NCBI GenBank assembly: GCA_009379975.1
Contig: WHSS01000008.1
Location: 1 to 58,581, forward strand
Length of the DNA stretch: 58,581 nt
DNA from: Actinophytocola sp.
GTDB taxonomy: Bacteria; Actinomycetota; Actinomycetes; Mycobacteriales; Pseudonocardiaceae
Direction: 5' to 3'
The first letter of the stretch is position 1. Each line of letters begins with the position of its first letter. This document shows positions 34,570 through 42,295 of this stretch, piece after piece. The notes beneath the pieces were generated by a model. That model saw only the letters and a list, made by a program, of their open reading frames with translations. It was not told the origin of the DNA and did not search any database. Made by a program: the position numbers and the translations under genes.

Positions 34570-35832
34570 GTGCGCGTGAGAGGCTGGGAAGTCGTGAGAA
34601 ACCGGTTGCGAGCGGTACGCGGGCGCACACTCCGTTCGCTCGCGGTCCGCAACTACCGGATATTCCTCACCGGTCACGGAGTGAGCGTCATCGGCACCTG
34701 GATGCAGCGGGTGGCGCAGGACTGGCTGGTGCTCGAGCTCACCGACAGCGCCTTCGCCGTCGGCGTGGCAACCGGGTTGCAGTTCCTGCCGATGCTGCTG
34801 TTCGGCCTGTGGGGCGGCCTCCTTGTCGACAGGTTCGACCGGCGGCGCATCATCATGCTCACCCAGACGGTCAGTTCCCTGCTGGCCGCCGCGCTGGCCA
34901 CTCTGGTGCTGACCGGTGTGGTGCGGCTGGAGATGGTCTACGTGCTGGCCTTCGCCCTTGGCTTGGTCACCGTCGTCGACTCACCGGCACGGCATACCTT
35001 CGCCACCGAGATGGTCGACCCGGCCGATTACGTCAACGCGCACGCCCTGAGCTCCACCGTGCACAACACCGGCAGGCTGGTCGGACCCGCCGTCGCCGGC
35101 CTGCTCATCGCCTGGGTCGGCCCGGGCATCGCTTTCGCCATCAACTCGGCATCGTTCCTCGCGGTGCTGGTCGGCCTGGCCTTGATGGACCCCGCCGCGT
35201 TGCGCAAGTCGCCCGCGGTGGCGCGCGCACCCGGCCGGATCCGCGAGGGGCTGCGCTACGTCTGGCACCACCCCGAGCTCAGGGCATGCATGATCCTGGT
35301 CGCCGTCGTCGCGCTGTTCGGGCAGAACTTCCGGGTGGTGCTGCCGCTGCTGGCCAGGGACGACCTCGGTGGCGGCCCGGCGACCTACGGCTGGCTGACC
35401 TCGGCACTAGGCCTCGGGGCGGTACTGGGCGCACTCGTCACCGCGGCGCGGGAGCATGTCACCGCATGGTCCCTGCTGATGGCCACGTTCGCCTTCGGCT
35501 TGGTCAACCTGCTCGCCGCCGGTTCGCCCGGCCTCACCGTGGCGCTCATCTTCCTGGCGTTCGTCGGCGCGGCCCACATCACCTTCAACACGCTGGCCCG
35601 CACCCTGTTGCAGCTCGGCACAGACGCCCAGATGCGAGGCAGGGTCGCCGCGCTGCACGGGCTGGTCTTCATGGGCAGCCAGCCGGTCGGGGGGCCGCTG
35701 CTGGGCTGGCTGTGCGAGATGTGGGGAGCCCGCGCGGGTCTCGTGATCGCCGGTGTCACCGCCCTCATCGCCGGGCTCGCGCTCATCTCGCGGCTGCGCC
35801 ACCTGCGCAAGGCGCCGCCGGACGTGGTGTGA
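34570..35832 (+). CDS. MFS transporter (EntS-like, DHA3 group)
   Basis: A 420-residue carrier with 12 hydrophobic segments. The block RNYRIFLTGHGVSVIGTWMQRVAQDWL is the typical N-terminus of this group and WGGLLVDRFDRRRIIML is the A-loop. GTG at 34570 is taken as start; GTG at 34594 (MRNRLRAVRG) is an alternative because neither has an ideal Shine-Dalgarno. It is the second EntS-like carrier in the regulon. The gene ends 142 bases before gntR, separated by operator site 5. Confidence 0.88.
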   Translation: MRVRGWEVVRNRLRAVRGRTLRSLAVRNYRIFLTGHGVSVIGTWMQRVAQDWLVLELTDSAFAVGVATGLQFLPMLLFGLWGGLLVDRFDRRRIIMLTQTVSSLLAAALATLVLTGVVRLEMVYVLAFALGLVTVVDSPARHTFATEMVDPADYVNAHALSSTVHNTGRLVGPAVAGLLIAWVGPGIAFAINSASFLAVLVGLALMDPAALRKSPAVARAPGRIREGLRYVWHHPELRACMILVAVVALFGQNFRVVLPLLARDDLGGGPATYGWLTSALGLGAVLGALVTAAREHVTAWSLLMATFAFGLVNLLAAGSPGLTVALIFLAFVGAAHITFNTLARTLLQLGTDAQMRGRVAALHGLVFMGSQPVGGPLLGWLCEMWGARAGLVIAGVTALIAGLALISRLRHLRKAPPDVV

Positions 35833-35894
35833 TCGCGGGTGGCAGGCAACACTGAAGCGCCTGGCAACGGGCGCCTGCATCATTATGGCGGTAT

Positions 35895-35911
35895 GGTTAT
35901 ACCATATGGTA
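35895..35911 (+). promoter_or_regulatory. Operator site 5 (gntR promoter)
   Basis: GGTTATACCATATGGTA. With the preceding base it gives the perfect palindrome TGGT-TAT-ACCA, extended to ATGGTTATACCAT, followed by a second ATGGTAT half-site. It is 64 bases upstream of the gntR start, so this is the likely autoregulatory site and the best match to FadR-type operators in the window. Confidence 0.65.
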
Positions 35912-35974
35912 TTTGTGATGAGCGGCCACGCCGAGGTCAACGCCAGTCCCGGCCCCGCGTGAGAGGATCCGTGC

Positions 35975-36781
35975 ATGCCCAGTAGCAAGTCGCCCGCTTC
36001 CCAGAACGACACCGCCGCAAAACAGACGCCTGCGGCCTCCCGCGCACGCGCGGCAGGGAAGACCGATGGGATGTTCAGCCGGGTCAACCTAGGTCGCGCT
36101 TCGCAGGTCATCGTCGATCAGGTACGCGTGCTCATCCGGGACGGCAAACTGGCCCCCACCGATCGGCTGCCCAGCGAGCGCGACCTGTGCGAACGCTTCG
36201 GCGTCAGCCGGGTCACCGTCCGCGAAGCGCTGCGCGTCCTCGAAGCGAGCGGGCTGGTCGAGATCCGGGTGGGTGCCCGCGGCGGCGCCTTCGTCACCTC
36301 ACCCAGCAACGAGCAGGTCGGCAAGGGCCTCGCCGACCTGTTGACGCTCTCGCCGCTGACCGCCCCCGAAGTCACCGAGGCTCGCATGGTCTTCGAACTC
36401 GGCATCATGCCGCTGGTCGTCGAACGCGCCACGGCGCACGACATCGCCGCGCTGCGCGCCCTGGTCGAGGAGGGGCAGCGCGCGCTCGAGGATGACACCT
36501 ACACCATGGCGATGTCGGCGGCTTTCCACGCTCGCGTCGCCGCCTGCACCCACAACACCGCGATCGAGATGCTCGTGCAGAGCTTCCACGGCCCGCTGCT
36601 GATGTCGCTGCAGGAAGCCCACGACGTGGCTCCGATCATGGGTCACCGGGGCACCGGCGAGCACGGCGACCTTGTCGACGCCATCGAGCGCCGCGACCTG
36701 GCGAAGGCGCAGTCGATCATGCAGCAGCACATTCAGCGCACCGCCGACCGCGTAGCGAAAGCCCCCATCGCAGCGGAGTGA
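35975..36781 (+). CDS. GntR-family regulator, FadR subfamily (candidate master regulator)
   Basis: A 268-residue regulator. After a disordered Ala/Ser/Lys-rich tail of about 35 residues comes a GntR winged helix (ASQVIVDQVRVLIRDGKL, PSERDLCERFGVSRVTVREA, residues about 42-105). A C-terminal FCD domain carries likely metal/effector His residues in AFHARVAACTH and HRGTGEHGDLV. ATG at 35975 has AGAGGA seven bases upstream. FadR-type proteins bind TGGT-N3-ACCA palindromes as dimers, which is exactly the motif repeated in this window. It probably represses until a pathway acid binds. Confidence 0.93.
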   Translation: MPSSKSPASQNDTAAKQTPAASRARAAGKTDGMFSRVNLGRASQVIVDQVRVLIRDGKLAPTDRLPSERDLCERFGVSRVTVREALRVLEASGLVEIRVGARGGAFVTSPSNEQVGKGLADLLTLSPLTAPEVTEARMVFELGIMPLVVERATAHDIAALRALVEEGQRALEDDTYTMAMSAAFHARVAACTHNTAIEMLVQSFHGPLLMSLQEAHDVAPIMGHRGTGEHGDLVDAIERRDLAKAQSIMQQHIQRTADRVAKAPIAAE

Positions 36782-36783
36782 GT

Positions 36784-36825
36784 CGTGAGTGCTGATCAGG
36801 GTTAGAACACTGATAGCCACTCACG
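36784..36825. terminator. Hairpin between convergent gntR and decarboxylase-like genes
   Basis: CGTGAGTGCTGATCAG (36784-36799) pairs imperfectly with CTGATAGCCACTCACG (36810-36825). It sits between the gntR stop and the stop of the minus-strand gene at 36832 and likely terminates both. Related to the hairpin at 19382-19423. Confidence 0.55.
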
Positions 36826-36831
36826 AACTTG

Positions 36832-37824
36832 CTAGATCACCGCGGCTTCCAGCGACTCGGGTGCGAAGAGTTCCTCCGGCCGCAGTTCGCGTCGCGACAA
36901 GCCCTGCTCGTGGTGATAGCGCAGGAACGTTGCGAGCACATGGTGATTAGCCTGCAGCCCGTACGACCAGTAATCATCGCCGAGTACCCGCTGCGCCTCT
37001 TCTAGTTGCTGGTTCAGCCAGGGCAGCATGAAACGCAGCGCCGACGAGTCATACAGCCGATCCATCACGCTCGCCTTGGCCCGCAGGAACGCCTTGTACA
37101 GCGACTGCGCCACCCACGGATAAGCGTCGTAGACGTCGCGGCGTAGCGCCACCACGTGCATGATCGGAAAGATCCCGGACGCGCCGAAGTAGGCCTGCTC
37201 GGCAGCGATCACATCGGCGAACAACCGGCCCACCCGCGGATCTCCCTTGGCGAAGGGGCTAGGGATGCGCGGGGTGTAGACCGCATCGATCTCACCTTCG
37301 ACCAGCATCGCCGAGAGCGTCTTGTCCGCCGCGATGCGCCGCACGCTGATGTTGCCGGGCAGGTCGAGGCCCGCCTTCTCGATTCGGCCGGGCTGTTCCT
37401 GGCCGCCGGTGTGGTAGCTCACCGAATCCACCGGCACCCCGTGGTGATCCGCGAGGATCCCCCGGATCCACACGCACGCACTGAGCTGATACTCCGGCAC
37501 CCCCACCCGCTTGCCGCGCAGGTCCGCCGGCTCGCTGATCCCGGCTCCGGTGTTGAGGTAGATCGACCCGTGCCGGAACATCCGCGACGTGAACACCGGC
37601 AGCGCCACGAACGGTTGAGGATCCGACAGGAGCGAGACGACGTACGAAGACAACGAAAGCTCGGCGACCTCGAACTCCCGGTGCCGCATCATGCGGAAGA
37701 AGGTCTCCTCGACCGGCAGTCGCAGATAGTTCAGGTCGATGCCGTCGGGGCGGACCACGCCTTCGGCCAGGTCTCGCGTGCGGTCGTAGTCGCCGCAGGC
37801 CAATGTCAGCTTGAGCGCCGTCAC
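36832..37824 (-). CDS. 4,5-dihydroxyphthalate decarboxylase-like protein (PBP fold)
   Basis: A 330-residue protein of the Pht5/4,5-dihydroxyphthalate decarboxylase family, which has a periplasmic-binding-protein fold but no signal peptide. Blocks seen: LTLACGDYDRTRDLAEG, GIDLNYLRLPVEETFFRM, FTSRMFRHGSIYLN and RGKRVGVPEYQLSACVWIRG. Its GTG start overlaps the ligJ stop. Known members decarboxylate 4,5-dihydroxyphthalate to protocatechuate; many relatives are unassigned. Position next to LigJ and LigK and in a regulon with a phthalate-type Rieske oxygenase supports a decarboxylase role. Confidence 0.82.
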   Translation of the reverse strand: MTALKLTLACGDYDRTRDLAEGVVRPDGIDLNYLRLPVEETFFRMMRHREFEVAELSLSSYVVSLLSDPQPFVALPVFTSRMFRHGSIYLNTGAGISEPADLRGKRVGVPEYQLSACVWIRGILADHHGVPVDSVSYHTGGQEQPGRIEKAGLDLPGNISVRRIAADKTLSAMLVEGEIDAVYTPRIPSPFAKGDPRVGRLFADVIAAEQAYFGASGIFPIMHVVALRRDVYDAYPWVAQSLYKAFLRAKASVMDRLYDSSALRFMLPWLNQQLEEAQRVLGDDYWSYGLQANHHVLATFLRYHHEQGLSRRELRPEELFAPESLEAAVI

Positions 37825-38855
37825 GAGGTGCTCCCTTCTTGAACGGCATTGAGCCGGGCATCCAGACGCGGATAGACCCGCCGGACGTTGAGCTCGAACA
37901 CCTTGCGCCGGTCGCCGTCGCTCAGGTTGAGCGCGTCGAGGTAGCGCTTGGTGTCATCCCAATGGAACCCCGTCTCGGGGTCGACGCCGCGGACGGCGCC
38001 GAGCATCTCCGAAGCGAAGAGGATGTTGTCGATGTCGATGACGCGGTCGAGCAGATCGATGCCCGCCTGGTGATAGACGCAGGTGTCGAAGAAGACGTTG
38101 CGCATCAGGTGTTCGTCGATGGGAGGCCGCCGCAGTCTGTCCGCGAGGCCGCGGTAACGCCCCCAGTGATACGGCACCGCGCCACCGCCGTGCGGGATCA
38201 CGAACCGCAGCGTCGGGAACTTGCTGAACAGGTCGCCCTGGATGAGCTGCATGAAGGCCGTCGTGTCGGCGTTGATGTAGTGCGCGCCCAGCGCATGGAA
38301 GTTCGGGTTGCACGACGCGGAAACGTGGATCATGGCGGGCACGTCCCACTCCACCAGCCGCTCGTACAGCGGATACCAGTACTCGTCGGTCAGCGGCTGC
38401 GAAGTCCAGTAGCCACCGGATGGGTCCGGATTGAGGTTGCAGCCGACGAAGCCGAGCTCGTGCACGCAACGCCGGAGTTCGTCGATCGCGGGCTGAAGCG
38501 AGCCGTCCGGGGTTTGCGGCAGCTGGCAGACGCCGGCGAAGTGGCTCGGGAACAGCGTGACTACCCGATGGATGAGGTCGTTGCAGGCCCGCGCCCAAGC
38601 CTGTGCGGTCGCCGGGTCGTCCACGTGATGCGCCATGCCGGAGGCCTGGGGCGAGAACAGCATCATGTCGGCGCCGCGCTCACGCAGCAGCCGCAGCTGG
38701 TTCGACTCGATGCTCTCGCGGATCGCGTCATCGCTGATCTCGGCGGGCCGCGGTTCGGGCAGGCTCGGATCGGTCAACCGTGCGAGCTGGGAGTCGCGAA
38801 ACTGCTTATGTCCCGGGGGTGTCATGGTGTAGTGGCCGTGACAGTCGATGATCAT
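37821..38855 (-). CDS. ligJ: 4-oxalomesaconate hydratase (LigJ/GalB-function amidohydrolase)
   Basis: A 344-residue amidohydrolase-family protein with close overall resemblance to LigJ as I recall it. Zinc ligands are H6 and H8 (IIDCHGHYT), H177 ([11 protein letters not shown]) and E283 ([11 protein letters not shown]). Further signature blocks are [33 protein letters not shown] and [12 protein letters not shown]. It hydrates 4-oxalomesaconate to 4-carboxy-4-hydroxy-2-oxoadipate in the protocatechuate 4,5-cleavage and gallate pathways. It is coupled to ligK upstream (ATGA) and the decarboxylase-like gene downstream. Confidence 0.88.
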   Translation of the reverse strand: MIIDCHGHYTMTPPGHKQFRDSQLARLTDPSLPEPRPAEISDDAIRESIESNQLRLLRERGADMMLFSPQASGMAHHVDDPATAQAWARACNDLIHRVVTLFPSHFAGVCQLPQTPDGSLQPAIDELRRCVHELGFVGCNLNPDPSGGYWTSQPLTDEYWYPLYERLVEWDVPAMIHVSASCNPNFHALGAHYINADTTAFMQLIQGDLFSKFPTLRFVIPHGGGAVPYHWGRYRGLADRLRRPPIDEHLMRNVFFDTCVYHQAGIDLLDRVIDIDNILFASEMLGAVRGVDPETGFHWDDTKRYLDALNLSDGDRRKVFELNVRRVYPRLDARLNAVQEGSTS

Positions 38856-39562
38856 TCGCGCTCCCGCCCGCCTGGTGCCTGATCGACGTAGGAGAGTCCC
38901 TTGTCCGCGAGCCTGCCGCGCATGTCGCTCGCGTCGAGGCTGAGCTCGCCCGCCGCGTACAGTTTACGCACCGCCGCCTCCCGTTCCTCCCTCGCCCGGG
39001 AGGCTTCGAGCACCGCCGCGGACTTACGGCTGGGCACCACGGCGACCCCGTCGTCGTCGGCCACGATCACGTCGCCCGGTTCGATCAGCTGGCCGGCGCA
39101 GACCACGGGGAGGTTGACGCTGCCCAGCGTCTCCTTGACGGTGCCCTGTGCGGACACGCACTTCGACCACACCGGGAAGTCCAGCTGGGTGAGCTCGCGG
39201 ACGTCGCGGCAGCCGGCGTCGATGACCAGGCCTCGCACGCCTCGTGCGCGCAGCGCCGTGGCGAGCAACTCGCCGAAGTAGCCCGCGTCGGACGCCGACG
39301 TCGGTGCGACGACGAGGATGTCACCGTCCTGGCACTGCTCGACCGCGACGTGGATCATCCAGTTGTCGCAGGGCGGGACGCTGACGGTCACGGCGGTTCC
39401 GGCGACGTGCGCGCCGGCATAGATCGGGTTGAGGTACGGGGCGAGCAAACCGGTGCGCCCCGCGGCTTCGTGGACCGTCGCCACACCGAATTCGGCGAAC
39501 GCGTCCACAGTGGACCGATCGGTGCGGTGAATGTTCTGGACGACCACGCCCGCTTCGCTCAC
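38852..39562 (-). CDS. ligK: 4-carboxy-4-hydroxy-2-oxoadipate aldolase (LigK, RraA fold)
   Basis: A 236-residue RraA-fold class II pyruvate aldolase. The catalytic block is [14 protein letters not shown], with the Arg-Asp-x2-Glu motif. It is preceded by [20 protein letters not shown] and followed by [20 protein letters not shown], both typical of this aldolase rather than of RraA. I place the start at GTG 39562, which overlaps the ADH stop (GTGA) with GGAG upstream; a GTG seven codons earlier is possible. It splits the LigJ product into pyruvate and oxaloacetate. Confidence 0.88.
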   Translation of the reverse strand: MSEAGVVVQNIHRTDRSTVDAFAEFGVATVHEAAGRTGLLAPYLNPIYAGAHVAGTAVTVSVPPCDNWMIHVAVEQCQDGDILVVAPTSASDAGYFGELLATALRARGVRGLVIDAGCRDVRELTQLDFPVWSKCVSAQGTVKETLGSVNLPVVCAGQLIEPGDVIVADDDGVAVVPSRKSAAVLEASRAREEREAAVRKLYAAGELSLDASDMRGRLADKGLSYVDQAPGGRERE

Positions 39563-40686
39563 TGCCCTGCTCCGTTCTGCCACGGCAGCAGCGAGACGTG
39601 AATGACCCCATCGTCGCCGGATTCACCGCCGACGGCCCGGATGGCGCGGTCCACCTGGTCGAGCCCGAAGGTGTGGGTGGTCAGCAGGTCCAGCGGGAAA
39701 CGCTTCGACGCGAGCTGCTGCAGCGCGAGTTCACAGGAGCGGTAGCTGTGACCCCGCGCGCTCTTGACGGTGACCGCCTTCTCGGTCAGCTTCTTGAGCG
39801 GGAAATCCGGGAAGGCGGCCAGTTCGCCTTGCACCAGCAGCGTGCCCGCCCGGCGCTTCAGGGCGTCGATACCGAGCAGGACCGGCTTCACCCCGGCTCC
39901 CGCGGTGCAGTCGAGCACGACATCGACGCCGTCGCCGCCGGTGATCGCCATGATGCGCTCGAGTGGATCCTGCTGCTCGACGTCGATCACGTGATCGGCA
40001 CCGAGGGTCTTGGCCAGCTCCATCCGGGCCGCGTCGCGCGTGGTGCCGGTGACGATGATGAGCGAGGCGCCCGCCTGCTTGCACGCGACGACCTGCGAGA
40101 GCCCTTGCTGTCCCGGGCCCTGGATCAGCACGGCGGTGTTGTAGCCGACGCCGGCGTCGAACAGCGCCCATTCGATGCCGTTCGACATCGGCGTGACGAT
40201 GCCGGCCAGTTCCGCCGACACCCCGTCGGGCACCTTGTGCACCACGGCGTTCCACGGCAGGTACATGTACTGCGCGAACCCGCCCCAGAGGTGGAACGGG
40301 TTCTCCGCCGAGGTGTAGCCGTAACGGCGGGCGTCCGGGTTGTTGCGCCAGTCCGTCGCCGCGCAGTGCCGGTACTCCCCGAGGTGACACCATTCGCACG
40401 TCATGCATGGGACGTAGTGCTCGACGAAGACACGGTCGCCTTCCACCACACCTTGGCGCTCGGCGAACGTGCGGCCGGCCTTGGCGATGATCCCGATGTT
40501 CTCGTGGCCCATGATGACGGGCTCATCCGATGCGGGCTTGGCATACATCTTGACGTCGGTCCCGCAGATGCCGGCCACCTCGACCTGAAGCAGACAGCCG
40601 TCGTCCGGAATCTCCGGCATGCCGAACTCGCGGAGTTCGCTCCTGCCCTGCCCGGTTCGCACCGCAGCCAATACGTGCTCGCCCAT
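39559..40686 (-). CDS. Zinc-dependent medium-chain alcohol dehydrogenase
   Basis: A 375-residue MDR. Catalytic zinc ligands are C41 (GICGTD) and H61-E62 (MGHENIG). The structural zinc Cys are C94, C97, C100 and C108 ([15 protein letters not shown]). The cofactor loop is [12 protein letters not shown]. First gene of the ADH-ligK-ligJ-decarboxylase operon, starting 24 bases from operator site 6. It might provide the dehydrogenase step yielding the catechol or an oxo-acid, or re-aromatise a dihydrodiol; the LigC hemiacetal dehydrogenase is an unrelated family. Confidence 0.9.
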   Translation of the reverse strand: MGEHVLAAVRTGQGRSELREFGMPEIPDDGCLLQVEVAGICGTDVKMYAKPASDEPVIMGHENIGIIAKAGRTFAERQGVVEGDRVFVEHYVPCMTCEWCHLGEYRHCAATDWRNNPDARRYGYTSAENPFHLWGGFAQYMYLPWNAVVHKVPDGVSAELAGIVTPMSNGIEWALFDAGVGYNTAVLIQGPGQQGLSQVVACKQAGASLIIVTGTTRDAARMELAKTLGADHVIDVEQQDPLERIMAITGGDGVDVVLDCTAGAGVKPVLLGIDALKRRAGTLLVQGELAAFPDFPLKKLTEKAVTVKSARGHSYRSCELALQQLASKRFPLDLLTTHTFGLDQVDRAIRAVGGESGDDGVIHVSLLPWQNGAGQ

Positions 40687-40711
40687 GAACGCCGCTCCCT
40701 TATCACCGAAT

Positions 40712-40728
40712 GGTATTATGGTATAAAC
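40712..40728 (-). promoter_or_regulatory. Operator site 6 (ADH operon / second decarboxylase-like divergent promoter)
   Basis: Minus strand GTTTATACCATAATACC (plus GGTATTATGGTATAAAC). It contains TATAAA on the plus strand (40722-40727) and CATAAT on the minus strand, either of which could be a -10. It is 26 bases from the ADH start and 39 bases from the plus-strand start at 40767. Confidence 0.6.
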
Positions 40729-40766
40729 ATTGTACGGGCCGGTGCAAGCGACGAGGCAGGGTGCTG

Positions 40767-41714
40767 ATGACGAAGCTGAACCTCCGGACGGTGACCCGCA
40801 CCCAGGGGAACAACCAGGCGCTCAAGGACGGCTCGGTCACGCCGCGGGGATGCGCGTTCGACTTCGAGGAGGTGCCGGTCCTCGTCCACGCGTTCCGCCG
40901 GATGGTGCGCGGGCTGGAGTTCGATGTCAGCGAGATGGCCTTCACGACCTACCTCTGCGCGAAGGAGCACGGCATACCGTTCACCGCGTTGCCGATCTTT
41001 CTGGTGCGGGGCTTCCACCACGGCGCGATCGTCGCCAGCACCACCGCGGGCATCCGGCACCCGAAGGAGTTGGAAGGGCGCCGAGTCGGCGTCAATCGCG
41101 GCTACACGGTCACCACCGGCGTGTGGGCGCGGGGCATCCTGCAGCAGGAGTACGGCGTCGACCTCAACAACGTGACCTGGGTGCGCTCCGGCGATGAGCA
41201 CGTGTCCGAGTACCGCCCGCCCGCCAATGTCGTGCCGATGCCCGACGGTGGCGATCTCGCGCACCTGGTGGCGTCCGGTGAGCTGGCGGCGGGTATCGGG
41301 GTCGCCGCGGATCATCCCGATGTGGCGCCGTTGATCCCCGATCCTGCCGAAGCGGGTTGGCGGGCGTTGCGCGACAGCGGCCTCTACCCCATCAACCATC
41401 TTGTCGTGGTGCGGGACGAACTGCTCGACGCTCACCCGGAGTTGGCCGAGGCGGTGTTCGACGCCTTCGCCGAAGCCAAGAACCACTACGTCGAACGGCT
41501 GCGCGACCGTGAGCTGACCGAGGAAACCCCGGCCGACGTCATGCACCGACTCGTGATGGCACAGACCGGTGCGGATCCGCTGCCCTACGGCATCGAGCCG
41601 AACCGCGCCATGATCGAACAACTCATCCGGCACGCCGCCGATCAGCAGATCCTCGCGCGCCCGCCCGCGATCGAGGAACTGTTCGCCACGAGCACCCACG
41701 AACTGACCGCCTGA
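40767..41714 (+). CDS. Second 4,5-dihydroxyphthalate decarboxylase-like / PBP-fold protein
   Basis: A 315-residue homologue of the protein at 36832-37824, more divergent from the family. Shared layout: VHAFRRMVRGLEFDVSEMAFTTY, LVRGFHHGAIVAST, LEGRRVGVNRGYTVTTGVWARG and YPINHLVVVRDELLD. ATG at 40767 follows GGCAGGG. There is no signal peptide, so it is cytoplasmic and enzyme-like rather than a transport protein. It is divergent from the ADH operon across operator site 6 and 26 bases before rpiB. A paralogous decarboxylase for a different dihydroxy acid is the simplest idea. Confidence 0.8.
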   Translation: MTKLNLRTVTRTQGNNQALKDGSVTPRGCAFDFEEVPVLVHAFRRMVRGLEFDVSEMAFTTYLCAKEHGIPFTALPIFLVRGFHHGAIVASTTAGIRHPKELEGRRVGVNRGYTVTTGVWARGILQQEYGVDLNNVTWVRSGDEHVSEYRPPANVVPMPDGGDLAHLVASGELAAGIGVAADHPDVAPLIPDPAEAGWRALRDSGLYPINHLVVVRDELLDAHPELAEAVFDAFAEAKNHYVERLRDRELTEETPADVMHRLVMAQTGADPLPYGIEPNRAMIEQLIRHAADQQILARPPAIEELFATSTHELTA

Positions 41715-41740
41715 CCGGTAATCACGGAAAGGACACCGCC

Positions 41741-42193
41741 ATGCGCATCGCCATCGCAGCCGATCACAACGGCGTCGCCCTCAAGTCCCATCTCATCGAG
41801 TGGCTCTCCGATCAGGGCCATGACGTCGACGACCGCGGTGCGCACGGCCCCGACCAGGTCGACTATCCGCCCCTGTGCGAGGACGTCGGCCGTCAGGTGG
41901 TGGCTGGTCACGCCGACCGCGGCATCATCGTCGGCGGCACCGGTTCGGGTGAGCAGATCGCGTGCAACAAGATCACCGGGGTGCGGGCCGGGCTGTGCCA
42001 TTGCCTGTTCACTACGGAGATCGCCAGGGCCCACAACGACGCCAATGTGCTCGTCATGGGCGCCAAGGTGATCGCCGCGTCGCTGGCCGAACGCATCACC
42101 GCGACCTGGCTCACCACCCCGTTCAAGGGCGGCAGGCATCAGCGGCGGCTGGAGCAGATCGCCGCGTTGGAGCGCGGCGAGTCACTCAGCTGA
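41741..42193 (+). CDS. rpiB: RpiB-type sugar-phosphate isomerase
   Basis: A 150-residue LacAB/RpiB protein: IAIAADHNGVALKSHL, DRGAHGPDQVDYPP and GGTGSGEQIACNKITGVRAGLC. The E. coli-type catalytic Cys is Gly66 here, and Glu71 in GEQIA corresponds to the base used in the mycobacterial-type enzymes, as I recall. It would isomerise ribose-5-phosphate/ribulose-5-phosphate or a related sugar. Its placement after a decarboxylase-like gene in a catabolic regulon is unexpected, and a specialised isomerase acting on another hydroxy acid or sugar is possible. Confidence 0.87.
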   Translation: MRIAIAADHNGVALKSHLIEWLSDQGHDVDDRGAHGPDQVDYPPLCEDVGRQVVAGHADRGIIVGGTGSGEQIACNKITGVRAGLCHCLFTTEIARAHNDANVLVMGAKVIAASLAERITATWLTTPFKGGRHQRRLEQIAALERGESLS

Positions 42194-42295
42194 GCACTCC
42201 CCCGAGGTCCAAAGGGTCCCGCGCGACCGAATCATTTTCATGTCGTGCTCGTTGAGGACAAAGACGACACAGGACCCAGTGCCTCGAGGAGAGAC

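Noticed and set aside
36832..40686. A complete phthalate-to-pyruvate pathway
   Set aside because: A dihydrodiol dehydrogenase can be imagined, but no extradiol dioxygenase, LigC or LigI is in the window, so the route is not claimed as complete.
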